64,000 bases of DNA from Flavobacterium sp. Lineage in GTDB: Bacteria > Bacteroidota > Bacteroidia > Flavobacteriales > Flavobacteriaceae. The position numbers and the translations under genes were made by a program. The stretch covers positions 19,898-83,897 of the forward strand of contig NZ_PNNA01000012.1 of assembly GCF_013823965.1 (NCBI RefSeq). The letters are read 5' to 3'. The notes beneath the pieces were generated by a model. The model saw only the letters and a program-made list of their open reading frames with translations, searched no databases and was not told the DNA's origin. Below, piece by piece: positions 60,723 through 64,000 of this stretch (its first letter is position 1; each line of letters opens with the position of its first letter).

Positions 60723-62534
60723 ATGACAACAACAAAACCGTTACATACTTTTCACATTCCCGTTATGGGATTGGCGTTCACGATCGATAGTCCTATTCGA
60801 GTGGCAAAGTATGGCATTTCCTCAGTAGTTTCAATCGCTGATGATGAATTAATTGAAAAAATGAGGGCTTTTTACAGCCAGAAATTCGACATTCCTTACC
60901 ACGAAATCACCAAAAAAATTCATGATTATCGTGCAGAAAGAATTACGTCTTATTTAAACTTGGTTGACAAAATCGTAAAAGAAAAATTCGAAAGTTTCAA
61001 AACAGAATTGGCCGAAAGCAAAGTAGCTTTGGAAAATTATATCGCCATGTTGCCTAACAAATCCGAAATTAAAAAAGGATTGGAAAGCTTGATGGATGAT
61101 GGAATTGCATTCAAGGAAAACATTAAACATTACCTTGAAACCAATCTTTCTCCTGGAGAAATCGACGTGAATATCATGACCAAACTGGACAAGGATAATT
61201 TTGTCAAAGACGAACAATTGCCGGTAGAGTTTAATGATGCACACGCCGCGCTTCGTGGGTTTGCCAATAGTAATTTGACTTCTTCGGTGGTGCTTTCTGC
61301 TGGGATGAATCCAAGATTATTCGCTTATTTCGAAAATTTTTCTGCTTTTTTTCCAGATTTCAACAATAATCTTAAAAAGAAAATTATCCTCAAAGTGAGC
61401 GATTTTCGTTCAGCGATGATACAAGGGAATTTCTTGGCCAAAAAAGGGCTTTGGGTTTCGGAATATAGAATTGAATCCGGATTGAATTGTGGTGGGCATG
61501 CATTTGCTACCGATGGTTTTTTATTGGGGCCAATATTGGAAGAATTCAAACAGAAAAAAGACCAATTAGTACAATCGGCACACGATTTAATGGTGAAAGC
61601 CTTGGGTCAAAAAGAATTATACGCGCCTGAAACACCATTGGATTTAAAAATTACCGTTCAAGGTGGCGTTGGAACTGCCGAAGAGCATAATTTTTTGATA
61701 GATTATTACAACGTGGATTCCGTGGGTTGGGGGACACCATTTTTATTGGTTCCTGAAGCCACTTCAGTTGACGCCGAAACACGTGAATTATTGATGAACG
61801 CCAAAGAAAAAGATTTGTATTTGAGTCATATTTCGCCATTGGGAGTTCCGTTTAACACTTTGCGAGGCACTACTAACGAAATGTTCAAACAAAAACGTAT
61901 TGATGACAATAAGGCGGGAAGTTCTTGTCCCAAACGATTTTTGGCGCTAAGCAAAGAATTTGGTGCGGAAGGAATTTGTACTTCTTCGAAAAAATATCAA
62001 GACGTGAAATTGAGAGAATTAGCCGAAATAAAAGACACTTTGTCGGCTTCAACTTTCGAAAAAATGAAATTTAACATTACCGAAAAAGCGTGCCTTTGTG
62101 TAGGTCTTGCCAATGCGTCCTATTTAGAAAACGACATCAAAATTACGGGACAATCCCAAGGCGTGATCATTTGTCCTGGACCCAATATGGCTTATTTTGA
62201 CAAGGAAGTTTCCCTTTCTAAAATGGTGCAGCACATTTATGGCAATGCCACGGTGATGATGGATGCCAATCGTCCGAATCTTTTCCTCAAGGAATTGAAA
62301 ATGTACATTGATTATTTGATGAACGAAATCAGTGAAACCACTGCAGATTTAACTGCGAGCCAAATTAAAAAATGGAACGCATTCAAAAATAATATGATTG
62401 AAGGAATTGGATATTATCAAACAATGTTTTCATCTTCCCATTTCTTGGAAGATCGCATTGCCGAGATTCAAAACCAACTCAAATCATATAAAGCAAAAAT
62501 AGTTGAAATTAAAATACCTGAATTAGTAGCTTAA
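60723..62534 (+). CDS. Uncharacterised 603-residue Cys-rich protein, possible metal or flavin enzyme
   Basis: 603 residues from the ATG at 60723; an upstream in-frame TTG would start ahead of the -7 element. No signal peptide. The N-terminal ~200 residues are helical; the middle has LNCGGHAF (C256), ITVQGGVGTAEEHNFL and DSVGWGTPFLLVPEA, which recalls the FMN-binding half of TIM-barrel oxidoreductases. The C-terminal part carries SSCPKRF (C402), GICTSS (C419), KACLCVG (C457, C459) and IICPGPN (C484), enough for an iron-sulfur cluster. I do not recognise a characterised family. The Crp/Fnr-type operator at 60647 and the nearby Rrf2 and nrdG genes point to anaerobic or nitrosative conditions. 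Confidence 0.8.
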   Translation: MTTTKPLHTFHIPVMGLAFTIDSPIRVAKYGISSVVSIADDELIEKMRAFYSQKFDIPYHEITKKIHDYRAERITSYLNLVDKIVKEKFESFKTELAESKVALENYIAMLPNKSEIKKGLESLMDDGIAFKENIKHYLETNLSPGEIDVNIMTKLDKDNFVKDEQLPVEFNDAHAALRGFANSNLTSSVVLSAGMNPRLFAYFENFSAFFPDFNNNLKKKIILKVSDFRSAMIQGNFLAKKGLWVSEYRIESGLNCGGHAFATDGFLLGPILEEFKQKKDQLVQSAHDLMVKALGQKELYAPETPLDLKITVQGGVGTAEEHNFLIDYYNVDSVGWGTPFLLVPEATSVDAETRELLMNAKEKDLYLSHISPLGVPFNTLRGTTNEMFKQKRIDDNKAGSSCPKRFLALSKEFGAEGICTSSKKYQDVKLRELAEIKDTLSASTFEKMKFNITEKACLCVGLANASYLENDIKITGQSQGVIICPGPNMAYFDKEVSLSKMVQHIYGNATVMMDANRPNLFLKELKMYIDYLMNEISETTADLTASQIKKWNAFKNNMIEGIGYYQTMFSSSHFLEDRIAEIQNQLKSYKAKIVEIKIPELVA

Positions 62535-62562
62535 GATCTTATTTTCGATATTTGCTTAAGGA

Positions 62563-62602
62563 AACAAGCCTGCTTAATTACATAAGTGGGCTTGTTTTTT
62601 TG
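62563..62602 (+). terminator. Terminator after the 603-residue gene
   Basis: AAACAAGCC at 62563-62571 pairs with GGCTTGTTT at 62590-62598, with an inner CTTA/TAAG pairing, and runs into seven T. Confidence 0.82.
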
Positions 62603-62678
62603 TTGGAATTTTATTTTTTATGCAAAAGGTAGTGGTTGTTTTTTCTCTTTTTGAATATTAGAAAACGGTAGCGATAAA

Positions 62679-62910
62679 CTATTGTTTTAAAAAGGAATTT
62701 CCTGTTTTAATGTCCAACGCGAGTTCTGCTAGGTAGGTGTTGATATGTATGGATGCCAGTTCGGCTCTAATTGCCTTGAATTTGTGATACAGCGGACAAG
62801 GATGATTTTCTGAGCAAAGGTTTATTCCCAAGCCGCAACCGGTAAAACGGAGTCGCCATCAATAGCGGTAACAATTTGCGCCAGAATGATTTTTTGAATG
62901 GTTTCTTTTG
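62679..62910 (-). pseudogene. Decayed Rrf2-family regulator, C-terminal remnant with frameshift
   Basis: The minus strand reads KETIQKIILAQIVTAIDGDS, then needs a one-base shift to continue TGCGLGINLCSENHPCPLYH and KFKAIRAELASI up to TAG at 62681-62679. This closely parallels the C-terminal half of the intact Rrf2 at 62986 (PKEILNQIKLSQIVIAIDGDS, TCCGLGLGKCSEIHHCSVHE). The N-terminal winged-helix half is missing. Cys residues of the cluster site are still readable. It is therefore a second, inactivated Rrf2 copy, oriented as the intact gene and directly downstream of it. Confidence 0.85.
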
Positions 62911-62985
62911 AAAAGAGGGTTTTTATAAATTAAGCAACTATTGAGACGTAACCGCTTATTCAAAAAAATATTTTCATTTTGTAAA

Positions 62986-63438
62986 TTAATGTTTTTTCCT
63001 ATCCCAGTTATTCAAAAAAGAATCCCCTGATTTGATGTCTATGGCGAGTTCTTCTAGATTGGAGCTGATCAACATCGATACTATTTCACTTCTGATTTCC
63101 TTGAATTTTTCGTGTACGGAGCAATGGTGAATTTCAGAGCATTTGCCAAGTCCTAAACCGCAACACGTAAAAATGGAATCACCATCTATGGCAATTACAA
63201 TTTGGGAAAGCTTGATTTGGTTTAGAATTTCTTTTGGAATTTCAAAACCGCCACCTATTCCTTTAACGGAATAAACGAGATTGTTTTTGACCAAAGTTTG
63301 TAAAATTTTGGCAGTAAATGATTTTGGGGAATCAATTTTTTCGGCAATATCTTTTACGGTAACCCTTTTGTCTTGATAAGATTGCGAGGCTATGAAAATA
63401 GAAGCCCGAATGGCGTATTCGCATGTTTTTGAAAACAT
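62986..63438 (-). CDS. Rrf2 family transcription regulator with Fe-S cysteines
   Basis: 150 residues. The N-terminal winged helix (MFSKTCEYAIRASIFIASQ, VTVKDIAEKIDSPKSFTAKI, LVYSVKGIGGGFEI) and the cluster loop TCCGLGLGKCSEIHHC with C92, C93, C100 and C106 fit the NsrR/IscR group, in which three Cys hold a 2Fe-2S or 4Fe-4S cluster. Such regulators sense NO or iron-sulfur status. It starts 23 bases after nrdG on the same strand, so they are probably one operon. It is a candidate repressor for the palindrome in front of the NO reductase gene. Confidence 0.92.
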   Translation of the reverse strand: MFSKTCEYAIRASIFIASQSYQDKRVTVKDIAEKIDSPKSFTAKILQTLVKNNLVYSVKGIGGGFEIPKEILNQIKLSQIVIAIDGDSIFTCCGLGLGKCSEIHHCSVHEKFKEIRSEIVSMLISSNLEELAIDIKSGDSFLNNWDRKKH

Positions 63439-63461
63439 TTTTTTTAATATTTGAAATTAAT

Positions 63462-64000
63462 TTATTCTCTTAAAACAATTTTTATTGTTGGTGTTGCTAA
63501 TTTTTCGCAATCAATTCTATTGTTGGAATGACCCAGTTTTGAAAGCGTTTTCACATTATTTTTAAAATATTGAATGTAATAATTGCCTGCATAGTTCTTG
63601 AATTCCAAAAAACGAATCATTTCCATCAAATCCTCTTCTGTCAACAAATCAGAATGATAAGTGGTGCGAACCTCAAAGGGAATTCCAGATTTTTGAATCA
63701 CGTCCAAAGTTTTTTCAAAAGGTTCGTACAAATCTGATTTTGTGATGGCTTTAAATTTGGATTTTGGTCCTTTAAAATCCAAGGCAACATAATCAATTAG
63801 TTTCTGGTTTAGCAATTGCTGCGTCACGTCAGGAGAACTTCCGTTAGTGTCAATTTTTACCAAAAAACCCATTTTTTTGACTTCGGCAATTAGCGGAATG
63901 ATGTTTTTATGCAAAACACATTCTCCGCCACTGAAAACTACGGCATCCAACAAGTTTTTTCGCGAATGCAGAAACGAAAGAATTTCTTCAAAAGAGAGCC
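63462..64000 (-). CDS. nrdG: Anaerobic ribonucleotide reductase activating protein, partial at window edge
   Basis: The frame stays open to the right edge, so the N-terminus with the CxxxCxxC radical-SAM motif lies outside. The visible ~179 residues have LSFEEILSFLHSRKN, DAVVFSGGECVLHKN (SAM-binding GGE), VKIDTNGSSPD, YVALDFKGP and an EVRTTYHSDLLTEEDL segment, as in NrdG. NrdG makes the glycyl radical on NrdD for oxygen-free deoxynucleotide synthesis. It indicates anaerobic growth ability, in agreement with the nitrogen-oxide genes. Rrf2 follows on the same transcript. Confidence 0.9.
   Translation of the reverse strand, partial: LSFEEILSFLHSRKNLLDAVVFSGGECVLHKNIIPLIAEVKKMGFLVKIDTNGSSPDVTQQLLNQKLIDYVALDFKGPKSKFKAITKSDLYEPFEKTLDVIQKSGIPFEVRTTYHSDLLTEEDLMEMIRFLEFKNYAGNYYIQYFKNNVKTLSKLGHSNNRIDCEKLATPTIKIVLRE

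Larger units (their letters stand above)
62535..62985. other. Gap with terminator and decayed Rrf2 gene
   Basis: This 451-base gap contains a terminator at 62563-62602 and the Rrf2-like remnant at 62679-62910, described separately. The rest (62603-62678 and 62911-62985) shows nothing further that I can support. Confidence 0.8.

Noticed and set aside
61325..61549. Minus-strand frame inside the 603-residue gene
   Set aside because: Short and antisense to a long, well-formed coding region with its own promoter and terminator.

Overview
The window reads as chromosome of a Flavobacterium-like member of the Bacteroidota. Evidence: low GC, SusC/SusD pair, many lipoproteins with short SxC/LxxC lipoboxes, two proteins with type IX secretion C-terminal domains, TAnnTTTG-type -7 promoter elements and little use of Shine-Dalgarno sites. 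No rRNA, tRNA, CRISPR array or complete insertion sequence was seen.

Region 1 (1-21157) is one polysaccharide utilisation locus, all on the + strand: the end of a SusC porin, SusD, two PKD-type surface glycan-binding lipoproteins, three GH16 enzymes, two GH30 enzymes, a GH5-CBM6 enzyme, a GH3 beta-glucosidase, an MFS sugar importer and a large cytoplasmic GH149-like phosphorylase. The set fits a mixed beta-1,3/1,6-glucan (laminarin-like). Unusual are a glycerophosphodiesterase-GH16 fusion and a neighbouring secreted EEP-family phosphoesterase, which suggest a glucan carrying phosphodiester or phosphoglycerol groups.

Region 2 (21158-41851) is mostly housekeeping and lineage-specific genes: SGNH hydrolase, GSCFA protein, secreted PQQ-propeller, PD40-type and RCC1-type proteins, a TPR histidine kinase with its LuxR-type regulator, DUF4230 and DUF4136 proteins, an orphan urocanate hydratase, a tiny HExxH membrane protein, a T9SS cargo protein, an ACC-deaminase-like PLP enzyme, a LysM glucosaminidase and HemL.

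Region 3 (41852-57971) is a nitrogen-oxide respiration island: cytochrome c, clade II (Sec-type) NosZ, a membrane-NosL fusion, NosD, NosF, NosY and a truncated haemoglobin; a fasciclin lipoprotein; a quinol-type NO reductase; a 12-helix membrane protein; a Crp/Fnr regulator; and a probable copper-uptake operon (Cys-rich small protein, Met/His-rich lipoprotein, OprC/NosA-like receptor). No nitrite reductase is present. A 14-bp palindrome, ATGAnnnnnATCAT-like, occurs at four places (41979, 50120, 54554, 60647), each 36.5 or 37.5 bp from the end of a TTTG -7 element. This is class II activator geometry and ties nos, fasciclin, crp, the copper operon and an uncharacterised 603-residue protein into one inferred regulon. 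The NO reductase instead has a 32-bp near-palindrome over its -33 element. The nos operon carries two small insertions: a four-helix-bundle gene flanked by inverted repeats, and a REP-like hairpin.

Region 4 (58007-64000) holds nadB-nadA, the 603-residue Cys-rich unknown, a decayed Rrf2 gene, an intact Rrf2 regulator with cluster cysteines, and nrdG running off the window.
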